In this document: one piece after another, positions 16,698 to 24,173 of the stretch
Numbering within the stretch: the first letter of the stretch is position 1
Layout of the letters: each line of letters begins with the position of its first letter
Assembly (NCBI GenBank): GCA_947503145.1
Contig: CANNCP010000013.1
Span: forward strand, 1 to 64,000
Length of the DNA stretch: 64,000 nt
Reading direction: 5' to 3'
DNA from: an uncultured Roseovarius sp.
Lineage (GTDB): Bacteria; Pseudomonadota; Alphaproteobacteria; Rhodobacterales; Rhodobacteraceae
The notes under the pieces: generated by a model
Told to the model about the DNA's origin: nothing
The model's input: the letters and a program-made list of their open reading frames with translations, nothing else
The model's database searches: none
Program-made: the position numbers and the translations under genes

Positions 16698-16746
16698 CTG
16701 AGGGCATCCTGACGCCCCAGCGATTCCTGCTTCAGCTTGCCGTCAG
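16698..16746. promoter_or_regulatory. paired CTTCAG-N5-YGTCAG operator upstream of PepSY operon
   Basis: Two sites in opposite orientation: CTGAGG-GCATC-CTGACG (16698-16714, minus-strand reading CGTCAG-N5-CCTCAG) and CTTCAG-CTTGC-CGTCAG (16730-16746). Each has two hexamers of the form nnTCAG spaced by 5 bp, as expected for tandem half-sites of an OmpR/PhoB-type dimer. Starts of the two sites are 32 bp apart. The same layout recurs at 18546-18595. Confidence 0.65.
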
Positions 16747-16750
16747 GAAA

Positions 16751-16776
16751 ATGGCCCCGCCGATGAGGGCGGGGCC
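16751..16776 (-). terminator. terminator after the ferric-reductase-like gene
   Basis: GGCCCCGCC (16753-16761) pairs with GGCGGGGCC (16768-16776), 9 bp with a 6-base loop. On the minus strand it is followed by ATTTTCC. It separates the 18494-16835 transcript from the 16652 operon. It is next to, not overlapping, the operator at 16730-16746. Confidence 0.6.
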
Positions 16777-16834
16777 AAAAAAAGATGCGAGCGCAGGCTA
16801 CAGGGCTGGCATGGCTATGCGCCCTGCCCCGCGT

Positions 16835-18184
16835 TCAGGTGAATTCGAACTGCTCGAAGCGGACACGGCGAGGCGTTTGGCCTTGTGCTTTCAAGCCCTT
16901 GAGAATCCCGTCCTTCAGACCGGTTGGGCCGCAGAACCACAAATCGGCTTGCCGGATCGCGAAAGGGACCGCGCCAATCAGGCGCTCGGCCGTGAGCCTG
17001 CCATCGCGCGTCGTAACGACCACCTCGAAACTGAACCTCGGGTTGCGGGCAGCCGCAGCGCGCAGCGTCTCTACCCCAATCGCCTCCTCTTGTGTCCGAA
17101 CGCAGTGGATGAGGTGAATGTCGCGGCTATCCGCTTCGCTCAGGCTTTCGGCCCAGGCGAGGAACGGCGTGATACCGATGCCGCCCGCCAGCCATATCTG
17201 GCGCGCACCGCCCTTGCGGAAATTGAACCGTCCATATGGCCCTTCGACCTGCACGCGCGTTCCGGTCCGCAAGATGGCGAGCAGGCTTCGTGTCCAGCCA
17301 CCCAAGCCCCGGATGGAGAACGTCAGGGTGCCGTCAGGGCGCGGGGCGCTGGCGATCGTGAAGGGGTGCGGCTCGGACAGTCCTGCCTCTGGCGCGCGGA
17401 AGAAGGCGAATTGCCCCGGCCGCCACCGCATTGCCCGCCCCTCGGGGCGGAGGGTTAGCGTGGTGGTGTCCTTGGTCTGGCTGATCTCTGTGACGGTGAA
17501 TTCTCTACGCCGCAGGTACGGGGCGACCAGCTCGGTGAATATCCACGCGATCACTCCCGCGATGCCAAATGTGTTTAGAAGCACCGAGAGCGATGGATCT
17601 ACCTCTGTCGGCAGGTCGACGAAGAACTGGTGAAAGACCACGATTGCAAAAAGGGCCCCCATGAAACGATGGCTGAACCGCCAGATCTGATAGGGGATTT
17701 CCAGTGGGGTGAAGGGCAATCTCCGGAACCAGCTGACAGCAACCAGGGCGAGAAGCGCGTTGAAGGCAAGTTCGCCCGCCTCTTCACCAAGTTCACCAAG
17801 AGAGGTTTCACGCACCAAACGCTCGAAATCCGGCTCGATCTGCTGGTGCAGGATCATCAGGACCATTGCGGAAATACCAAGCCACTTGTGGAAACGGTAC
17901 ATGCGATCGAGACCGCCGAACAATGGTTCCACCAGCGGCGGCCGTGCGGCGAGGATCAGGGTCTGTGCCATCGCGACAACTGCCGCGGCCCCGACGGCAA
18001 TGCCAAGTGCTGCATCCGCGCCATAGGGCGCATAGGTGTTGAACCCGATCAGTGCCGCCAGCAGGCATGGCAACGCAACCAGCACCGGGCCCGTCAGAGC
18101 TAGAGGAGAGTTTAGGGAAAGCCGGGAGAGTGGCGGCAGGCCCGGCACCGGGACATTACCGTCGCGACGCGCTGCATCAGTCAT
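16835..18184 (-). CDS. ferric reductase-like membrane protein with FNR domain
   Basis: A 449-residue protein. The N-terminal half has about six TM segments with a ferric-reductase-like b-heme layout (YRFHKWLGISAMVLMILHQQ and FSHRFMGALFAIVVFHQFF supply paired histidines). The C-terminal half is a ferredoxin-reductase module with the FAD motif HPFTIASAP, RVQVEGPYGRF, the NAD(P)H motif LAGGIGITPFLAW and a terminal WFCGPTGLKDGI. It resembles FRE/NOX-type transmembrane electron carriers of bacteria. ATG 18184 overlaps the preceding PepSY stop (18177) by 8 bp, so the two proteins are co-translated. It probably moves electrons from NAD(P)H across the inner membrane to a metal or to a periplasmic carrier. 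Confidence 0.82.
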   Translation of the reverse strand: MTDAARRDGNVPVPGLPPLSRLSLNSPLALTGPVLVALPCLLAALIGFNTYAPYGADAALGIAVGAAAVVAMAQTLILAARPPLVEPLFGGLDRMYRFHKWLGISAMVLMILHQQIEPDFERLVRETSLGELGEEAGELAFNALLALVAVSWFRRLPFTPLEIPYQIWRFSHRFMGALFAIVVFHQFFVDLPTEVDPSLSVLLNTFGIAGVIAWIFTELVAPYLRRREFTVTEISQTKDTTTLTLRPEGRAMRWRPGQFAFFRAPEAGLSEPHPFTIASAPRPDGTLTFSIRGLGGWTRSLLAILRTGTRVQVEGPYGRFNFRKGGARQIWLAGGIGITPFLAWAESLSEADSRDIHLIHCVRTQEEAIGVETLRAAAARNPRFSFEVVVTTRDGRLTAERLIGAVPFAIRQADLWFCGPTGLKDGILKGLKAQGQTPRRVRFEQFEFT

Positions 18185-18494
18185 CGTCGCGTCTCTCGTG
18201 ATCCCGCTCGCGGCGATCATCCTCGTCGTCCTCGTATTCGAACTCGATTATCTCCAGCGTGGCCGGGTGGACAGTCACCTCGATCGCACGCCCCTCGGCA
18301 TCCCTCCCATCGATCTCGTAGCAGCCGTCATCGATCTTGATCCGGCGCACCGTCCAACCATTTTCCTCAGCCAGCATGGCAACAGCATCGCGCGGCTGCC
18401 AGTCGGCCATCGGCACGAAGCAATCGTCGTCAGCCAGCGCCGCGCCGACCGGAAAGACCGCGAGAAAGCCGATAATTGTCAATGTCTTCTTCAT
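18177..18494 (-). CDS. periplasmic PepSY-domain protein, paralogue of 16272
   Basis: A 105-residue exported protein, start ATG 18494 with AGGAG upstream. Signal peptide MKKTLTIIGFLAVFPVGAALA, then DDDCFVPMADWQPRDAVAML, a PepSY core (AEENGWTVRRIKIDDGCYEI ... PATLEIIEFEYEDDEDD) and a charged tail RRERDHERRDDD. The Asp/Arg/His-rich tail differs from the paralogue. It overlaps the ferric-reductase-like gene and is divergent from the response regulator gene. Small PepSY proteins of this layout often accompany QseB/QseC-like two-component systems; a role as periplasmic inhibitor, metal sensor or reductase partner is possible but unproven. Confidence 0.78.
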   Translation of the reverse strand: MKKTLTIIGFLAVFPVGAALADDDCFVPMADWQPRDAVAMLAEENGWTVRRIKIDDGCYEIDGRDAEGRAIEVTVHPATLEIIEFEYEDDEDDRRERDHERRDDD

Positions 18495-18545
18495 GGGGCA
18501 CACTCCTAGTGGCTCGCCTCTTGATGCCATTCATGCGCCGCGAAG

Positions 18546-18595
18546 CTGACGGCAGCCTGAAGGGGCTCGACCCACAAGCTTCAGCTTCGTGTCAG
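18546..18595. promoter_or_regulatory. paired CTTCAG-N5-YGTCAG operator in the PepSY / response-regulator divergent promoter
   Basis: CTGACG-GCAGC-CTGAAG (18546-18562; minus strand reads CTTCAG-N5-CGTCAG) and CTTCAG-CTTCG-TGTCAG (18579-18595), starts 33 bp apart. The region lies between the PepSY start (18494) and the response regulator start (18640), so one binding event could control both directions. Layout and spacing match 16698-16746. Confidence 0.68.
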
Positions 18596-18639
18596 CCAGA
18601 CGGATCATGGAGGGACATCAGGAAAGGACGGGTACGACC

Positions 18640-19299
18640 ATGCGCATATTGCTGATCGAGGACGACACGACTCTTGGCGCTGCCGTGCGCGACCAGATCG
18701 CAGCTGATGGCCAGTCAGTAGACTGGGTCACGCGGCTAGACGCGGCGGCAGACGCGATGAGCGCAACCTCCTACGACCTGCTCCTGCTCGACCTCATGCT
18801 GCCAGACGGACGTGGTATCGGGTTCCTCAAGGGCCTCAGGACGCGTGGAGACGTGACGCCGGTCATCATCCTGACGGCGCTCGACCAGGTGTCCGATAGG
18901 ATCGAAGGCCTCAATGCGGGCGCTGACGACTATCTTGTGAAGCCCTTCGACCTGTCGGAACTGTCGGCACGGATCGGATCGGTCGCGCGGCGCTACAGCG
19001 GCAACCCCAACCCGATCCTGACCCACGGACCGCTCGACATCGACCTTGCCGCGCGCAGCGTCCATCGGGATGGCAGACATGTGCCGCTGACGGCGCGGGA
19101 ATGGGCGCTCTTCGAGGCCTTCCTGGCGCGTCCCGGGCAGCTCCTGTCCAAGGCGCAGTTGGAGGAGAAGCTCTACGCTTTCGACGCCGAAGTCGAGAGC
19201 AACACCATCGAGGTGCACGTGAGCCGCCTGCGCAAGAAACTGGGGAGCGCCATCATCGAGACCGAGCGCGGCATGGGTTACCGGCTGGGCAAGCCATGA
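18640..19299 (+). CDS. OmpR/QseB-type response regulator
   Basis: A 219-residue response regulator. The receiver domain starts MRILLIEDDTTLGAAVRDQI with the acidic pair E7-D8-D9, phospho-acceptor Asp51 (LLLLDLMLPDGRG), a Thr switch (IILTALD) and Lys in LVKPFD. The C-terminal winged helix carries LTAREWALFEAFLARPGQLL and NTIEVHVSRLRKKLG, typical of OmpR/PhoB proteins of the QseB/PmrA subgroup. ATG 18640 is preferred over an upstream GTG at 18589 because the conserved domain begins there. It overlaps the histidine kinase gene by 4 bp (ATGA). It is the obvious candidate to bind the CTTCAG-type sites beside it. Confidence 0.92.
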   Translation: MRILLIEDDTTLGAAVRDQIAADGQSVDWVTRLDAAADAMSATSYDLLLLDLMLPDGRGIGFLKGLRTRGDVTPVIILTALDQVSDRIEGLNAGADDYLVKPFDLSELSARIGSVARRYSGNPNPILTHGPLDIDLAARSVHRDGRHVPLTAREWALFEAFLARPGQLLSKAQLEEKLYAFDAEVESNTIEVHVSRLRKKLGSAIIETERGMGYRLGKP

Positions 19300-20663
19300 T
19301 GTGGCCATCCAGCCTTCAGGTACGGCTCGGCTTGTCACTCGGCCTTGTGCTGACGATCCTCTGGCTCGCCGCCGCCACGGTTACCGCGGTGATCGTTCGG
19401 GGCGAGATGGATGAGGTCTTCGACAGCGCCCTACGCGAAACCGCCGAGCGCATCCTGCCGCTGGCCGTGACCGACATCGTCGGGCGAGAAGATCAGGGTG
19501 TGACGCAGCGCCTCGCGCCGATCCGGGAGCATGACGAGTTCTTCACCTACATCGTACGCGATGCCGAGGGACGCATTTTGCTGCAATCCCATGCGGCGGA
19601 CCCTGCCGTGTTTCCTCCATACGATGGTCCGGGATTTGGGCAGAACGCCACACATCGCCTCTACAGCGACGCGGCGCTCCAGGGGACGATCAGCATCACC
19701 GTGGCCGAACCGTTGGCGCATCGCGCTTCGGTTGCTCGGGAAATCCAGATGAGCCTTGGCCTGCCGCTGCTGGTTGTGCTGCCGTTGGCGCTCGCGTCGA
19801 TTATTCTCGCTGTGCGCTTTAGCCTCGCCCCTCTCCATCGGTTCCGTACGCGGCTTGAAGCGCGCGGCGTGCGCGACCTGTCAGAAGTACCCGCGGCCGA
19901 CCTGCCGACGGAAATCGGCCCGCTGGCTGCAACCTTGAACAGCCTTTTGGCTCGGTTGCGCGACGCGTTCGAGGCTGAGCGAAGTTTTGCAGCCAATGCG
20001 GCTCATGAACTAAGGACACCATTGGCGGGCGCTATCGCCCAGGCGCAGCGACTGCGGTCAGAGACCAAAGATCCGACCATCGACGCGCGCGCCGCCGAGA
20101 TCGAGGCGACGCTCAAGCGTCTCGCTCGGCTGTCCGAACGTCTCCTGCAGCTTGCGCGGGCGGAAGGCGGTAGACTTCGGATGGACCAGAGCGCTGATGT
20201 CAGAACCATCACTCGGGTCGTGGTGGAAGATATTGCGCGCAGCACAGAGAACGGGCGCCTTATGTTGAACTTGCCGGACACGCCTGTCTTGTCTGATATC
20301 GACCCCGACGCATTGGGAATTCTGTGCCGGAATCTGGTGGAAAACGCCCTACGCCACGGGGCGCAGAATGCCCCAGTCGAGGTTACACTCACGAGCGACG
20401 GGCAGTTGATCGTGGCGAACGAGGGCCCCGCGGTAGCAACCCAAACACTCGAACGCCTGACAGGGCGCTTCGAGAGGGCAGATGCAAAAACTGATGGTAG
20501 CGGGCTTGGCCTCGCTATCGTCTCAGCCATCGCAGAACGGATCGAAACCTCTCTCTTGCTCCAGTCACCACGTCCCGGTGAAACTTCTGGATTTCAGGCA
20601 TCCGTCAGATTGCCAACGGATGCTCCAAATGCCCATGTGAAAGATCGGGAGCATTGGCCTTGA
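19296..20663 (+). CDS. sensor histidine kinase (QseC-like)
   Basis: A 455-residue kinase beginning MMWPSSLQVRLGLSLGLVLT at ATG 19296, which overlaps the regulator stop by 4 bp. TM1 (residues 8-31) and TM2 (about 145-167) flank a periplasmic sensor of about 110 residues; this is followed by a short linker in place of a clear HAMP domain, then the HisKA box FAANAAHELRTPLAGAIAQA with His near residue 237. The ATPase domain shows the N box (NLVENALRHGAQ) and GSGLGLAIVSAIAERI (G2-type). Together with 18640 it forms a two-component system whose signal is probably metal, redox state or a PepSY partner in the periplasm. The C-terminus is intact. Confidence 0.9.
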   Translation: MMWPSSLQVRLGLSLGLVLTILWLAAATVTAVIVRGEMDEVFDSALRETAERILPLAVTDIVGREDQGVTQRLAPIREHDEFFTYIVRDAEGRILLQSHAADPAVFPPYDGPGFGQNATHRLYSDAALQGTISITVAEPLAHRASVAREIQMSLGLPLLVVLPLALASIILAVRFSLAPLHRFRTRLEARGVRDLSEVPAADLPTEIGPLAATLNSLLARLRDAFEAERSFAANAAHELRTPLAGAIAQAQRLRSETKDPTIDARAAEIEATLKRLARLSERLLQLARAEGGRLRMDQSADVRTITRVVVEDIARSTENGRLMLNLPDTPVLSDIDPDALGILCRNLVENALRHGAQNAPVEVTLTSDGQLIVANEGPAVATQTLERLTGRFERADAKTDGSGLGLAIVSAIAERIETSLLLQSPRPGETSGFQASVRLPTDAPNAHVKDREHWP

Positions 20664-20819
20664 AGTCTCACGTCGCAGCGCCCCGAGGGGTGCGGTGTCG
20701 ATGATGGTTGTTGTAGACATGATTCTTCATTCTGAATGCGAGTAATCGCACTCATCCCATTGATATTATTACACTATAGGGTGATTGGGGGCGGAATCTC
20801 CGCCCCCCGCTGGATCACG

Positions 20820-22580
20820 TTATTCCGAGGCCAGCATCGACGCGCCTTCAGCAGGCAGGTCATCCGTCAGAAATGCAGGAAGGTCAGCTTCACTGACGCT
20901 GTCAGCCGCTTCGGCATCCGCCCCCTGCCCTTCGGCATGGTCCTCATCGTCCAGCGCCACGAGATCGTTCCGGCGCATGACGCTCGTCGACCAGCTTTGC
21001 CACCACGCTGTCCTTCAGATCGCTCGCCTGCGCCGGCATGTAGATGTGACGCACTGAGGCTTCGAGACAGCTTCCCGAAGCAGAGGAAGTGCGGAAGGTG
21101 TCCGTCACAATCTTCAGCAGCAGCAGAATCAACGCCACGTCGGGCGAGCGCCCGATCGCTTCACGCAGCGCCAGCGTCCGGTGTGCCGTCAACTCGATTA
21201 CGAGCCGCTCGGGCAGTGGCTTCAGCGCTCCGTCATCCTCATCCTCCGGGAAGTCAGCTCCGATAGGCTGGCCACCCGACATAATGATGGTTCCGCCAGG
21301 AGCGGCACTGCCATGGCCATCGGTGAGATCACGATCAGCACCCTGCCCCGCCACCGCAGGATCAGTATCATCCTGGACCGCTGCCTCCTCAACAGGCTCA
21401 TCCTCTGACCGCACATAGCCGCGATAGACGGCCAGCGCGCCGTAGCGGTCGAGCGTGACGAACGCCCCTGCCCGCCCGATCTCCTCCGCGTCGAAGATCA
21501 ACGGCCGGGTCTCGATCCTTTCCATCTCCGCTTCCAATACGCCAAGCCGCGTGTCGACCTTGTCGGGGATCTCATCCTGACCCGCGTATTCCTCTTCCAG
21601 CGCCCGATACTCGGCGAGCAGCTTGGCATGGGCCGCACCTTCCTCATCCGTCATCGGTGCCGGATCGCCGGATAGGGACCGCAGCCTGTAGCTGTAGCCG
21701 TAGGGCAGGTCAAGCGCGACTTCGATCCACTTCCAGCCCTCAACCGCAACCGTCTCAGCCTCGGCCTGGAGTTTTTCCGTCACCAGCCGATCGAGCAGGG
21801 CAGGGTCCTCGAGCCAGCCATCGTCATCGCCCTGAAAGAGGTCATGCAGCATCGTGCCGCCCGCCTCTTCGTAGGCCTCAACACCCACAAAGACCGCGCG
21901 CCGGTCGGACGCTCGGACCGAGGTCTCGGTCAGCATGCGCCGGATCTGGAATGGCTCCTTGTTCCAGGATGAATGGATCACATCCCAGACCTGAACCTGA
22001 CGCGCGTGATCGGGGTTCACGGTGAAGGCCATGAGCTGCTCCAGCGTCATGCCATCCTCGGCATAGACCTCAAGCAGGGCAGGGGCGACGGAAGCGAGTT
22101 TCAGGCGCTACTTCACGATCTGTGGCGTCACGAAGAAGGCGGCAGCAATCTCTGCATCGCTCTGGCCCTTATCCCGCAGCGCCACAAACGCGCGGAACTG
22201 GTCGAGCGGGTGCAGGGCGACGCGATGCATGTTTTCTGCAAGGGAATCATCCTCGGCCAGGATGTCGGACGCAGCATCGCGCACGATGCAGGGAATGGGC
22301 GTGGTCTTTGCCAAACACTTATGCTTCACCAGCAGGGACAATGCTTGGAACCGACGGCCACCGGCCGGGATCTCGACTTGCCGGTCTCGGTGCCATCGTC
22401 AGCCAACACGGGCCGCACGCTCAGGCTCTGCAAGAGGCCGCGGCGGGCGCTGTCTTCGGCCAGTTCCTTGACGGACACGCCAGCCTTGATGCGCCGCACG
22501 TTGGACTGACTCAACACCAGTTTGTCAAAAGGGATATCCCGGGACGGGGACAGGGTGATTTTCTGGACAGCTTTCGTCAT
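20820..22580 (-). pseudogene. decayed ParB-like gene next to repABC
   Basis: The reading runs from ATG 22580 (GGAGA upstream; MTKAVQKITLSPSRDIPFDK) in pieces to a TAA at 20820. A 1-nt deletion near 22380 shifts the frame just before the conserved EIPAGGRRFQALSLLVKHK. An in-frame TAG at 22108-22110 interrupts TPQIVK-RLKLASVAPALLEV where a Q codon is expected. A third shift near 20965 leaves the natural tail (LPAFLTDDLPAEGASMLASE) in another frame. The order of ParB domain, HTH, coiled-coil middle and acidic tail matches the intact gene at 4705. The fragment 20944-22050 is the longest open piece and might still be translated. Cause of decay is unknown; redundancy with the 4705 gene is plausible. 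Confidence 0.85.
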
Positions 22581-22689
22581 CAGATCTTCTCCACGACGGG
22601 CGCCGGAAGCCACTCTCCCGATCTCATTTCCCGTCACCCTCAAACCAACACTCCTTTGCCTCTCGATGATCGTATGGTTGCCAAGAGGC

Positions 22690-22709
22690 GACTTAACAGC
22701 TGTTAAGTC
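22690..22709. promoter_or_regulatory. parS-like palindrome 1
   Basis: GACTTAACAGCTGTTAAGTC is a 20-bp perfect palindrome centred on AGCT, 40 bp downstream of repC. repABC plasmids use 16-bp AGCT/GC-centred palindromes of similar form as RepB-binding centromeres. Confidence 0.75.
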
Positions 22710-22737
22710 ATGCCAACTGAGCACCGCGGCGTTGAAA

Positions 22738-22753
22738 CTTAACAGCTGTTAAG
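22738..22753. promoter_or_regulatory. parS-like palindrome 2, overlapping the repC stop codon
   Basis: CTTAACAGCTGTTAAG is a 16-bp perfect palindrome identical to the core of the first. The repC stop codon (complement of 22749-22751) lies inside it. The two copies start 46 bp apart. Confidence 0.78.
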
Positions 22754-23972
22754 CCGCACTTCGCCGACCGATCAAAGCCATGACCATCGGACCGCAAGAG
22801 AATTCGCCCGCCGCGGCCTTGGACGTCAGCGCCCGCAAGTATCCACCCGGTGATCTGATGTCAGAGAAACGTTCCAGCATGGCCACGACGACGATCGAGG
22901 CTTGCTCTGGTCCCATGCAGCGTTGCGCTTCTTCCCACGCAGAAACACTGATCCCCATGGCCGGCCTTACATGACAAGCCGCGTCGAAAAGTTGGTGCCA
23001 GTGTCGAATGTCGCCCTGATAGAAAGTCTTGAGCGAGGGACAGCCGGCGATTACCAGGTGGAGAGGGATTTTCGGCACCCGCCTCGTGTCAGGCTCTTCA
23101 AGGTCAGCCACGGGCTCACCCGTATCATCATCAGGCGCGCGTCCCGCCGCCCCGCCTTTTTCTAAGGCAGGTTCAAGATCTATAGATTCTTTATTTGAAT
23201 TATGATGGTGACGCTCACATTGGGCATCATTGGTGTTCATTTCTTCTGTTTCAGGACCGTCAATCACATTACGCGCCTGGTCAAGAAGGGTCTCCAGTTC
23301 AGTCCGAAATGCCGACAGATCCTCAAGCGAGAGTTTGCGGCGAAGAGCGCGGGCGGTGAGGGCTGCCTTGTCGCGGAGCTGGTCCCACAGGCCAAGCCCG
23401 GGCTGGATCTCCTCGCCGAACTCCGCCAGAGCGGCCAAGTCGCGACGCATAAGGCTCACTACCTCCCTCAGTCGCCGCACACGGTCCTCGGCCTCACGCA
23501 CAGCCTCTGCAGCCCGTGCAATATCCTCGGCCCGGCAATAGAGCGGGGAGAGATCAAAGCCGAAGGCCACCCGATCTTCGCCACGCTTGCGCACATACCG
23601 CTTCCCATTGGGGCTATCGCGCCGCATGAGCAAGCGTGCCTCTACCAACCGGGCGAGGTGACGGCGCATCGTCGAGCAAGGCATGCCGTTCAGCCGCTCG
23701 CAGATCGCCTTGTTGGATGGGAAGACGACCATTTCGGTGTTCCCGCCAAGCGCATCGTCCGGAAAGAAGCTGAGAAGCCCCTGAAGAACGGTCAGATCGC
23801 GCTCGGAAACCCCAAAGGCCGCCTGTGCCTTGGACAGCTCGCGGAGGAGCTCCCACTTGTTGACGGGCCTGCCGGGAACAGACGCCTCAGGACGCTCGAC
23901 CACGCGCAGATGGGCGTGCGATATCGGCCGCATAAACGGCGAAATCGGTGTGTAATCCATGATGTCATTCAC
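22749..23972 (-). CDS. repC: RepC plasmid replication initiator
   Basis: A 407-residue RepC. The N-terminal winged-helix part holds KWELLRELSKAQAAFGVSER, LTVLQGLLSFFPDDAL and FPSNKAICERLNGMPCSTMR, all typical of RepC initiators. A coiled-coil middle (EAVREAEDRVRRLREVVSLM) and a variable acidic linker precede the C-terminal YLRALTSKAAAGEFSCGPMV. RepC acts in cis at an origin inside its own gene. The start at 23972 has no strong Shine-Dalgarno sequence; ATG 23960 (MDYTPISPF) is the alternative. Low initiation efficiency fits control by the antisense RNA upstream. It is third in the repA-repB-repC order; the stop lies inside a parS-like palindrome. Confidence 0.93.
   Translation of the reverse strand: MNDIMDYTPISPFMRPISHAHLRVVERPEASVPGRPVNKWELLRELSKAQAAFGVSERDLTVLQGLLSFFPDDALGGNTEMVVFPSNKAICERLNGMPCSTMRRHLARLVEARLLMRRDSPNGKRYVRKRGEDRVAFGFDLSPLYCRAEDIARAAEAVREAEDRVRRLREVVSLMRRDLAALAEFGEEIQPGLGLWDQLRDKAALTARALRRKLSLEDLSAFRTELETLLDQARNVIDGPETEEMNTNDAQCERHHHNSNKESIDLEPALEKGGAAGRAPDDDTGEPVADLEEPDTRRVPKIPLHLVIAGCPSLKTFYQGDIRHWHQLFDAACHVRPAMGISVSAWEEAQRCMGPEQASIVVVAMLERFSDIRSPGGYLRALTSKAAAGEFSCGPMVMALIGRRSAA
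23155..23270. other. AT-rich segment inside repC, candidate oriV
   Basis: Within repC the stretch from about 23160 to 23270 (TTTTTCTAAGGCAGG through GAATTATGATG and TTCATTTCTTCTG) is clearly richer in A+T than the flanking coding DNA. It encodes the non-conserved linker of RepC. In studied repABC plasmids the origin lies in such a segment of repC. No initiator repeats were identified by eye. Confidence 0.4.
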
Positions 23973-24010
23973 GAAGGCAAAATTTCCCTGGCCCGCGAAT
24001 CGCTTTGCGC

Positions 24011-24039
24011 TTGCGGGAAAGGGGCCAGATCGCTACATT
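24011..24039 (+). promoter_or_regulatory. promoter of the counter-transcribed RNA
   Basis: TTGCGG (24011-24016), 17-bp spacer, TACATT (24034-24039), on the strand opposite to repABC. Predicted transcription start near 24046. Confidence 0.6.
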
Positions 24040-24045
24040 CAGAGG

Positions 24046-24130
24046 TGCGAAAACTGAAGTTTTGTAGCGGGCTGGTCCCGTGCGAAACCTAAGAAAGGTC
24101 TCGTGAAGCTTGCTTCTCGGGGCCTTTTTC
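24046..24130 (+). ncRNA. repABC counter-transcribed antisense RNA (incA-type ctRNA)
   Basis: In the 200-bp repB-repC gap, on the strand opposite to the rep genes, the promoter at 24011-24039 is followed about 60 bp later by a strong terminator. The stem GGTCTCGTGAAGC (24097-24109) pairs with GCTTCTCGGGGCC (24112-24124) with one mismatch and several G-U pairs, then TTTTTCTTTT. This gives an RNA of about 80 nt. All studied repABC plasmids carry such a ctRNA, which represses repC expression through the repC leader and determines incompatibility. The 5' end is predicted, not measured. Confidence 0.75.
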
Positions 24131-24173
24131 TTTTCTGCCTGTCTCGTGCCTCCTTTTTGATTGTTGCTCTTCC

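Noticed and set aside
16751-16783. The same GC-rich hairpin as a plus-strand terminator with an A-run
   Set aside because: On the plus strand the stem is followed by A residues, not T; it only makes sense on the minus strand.
20785-20806. Hairpin GGGGGCGGA-ATC-TCCGCCCCC as a terminator
   Set aside because: The stem is good but neither strand has a T-run after it, so I did not call it a terminator.
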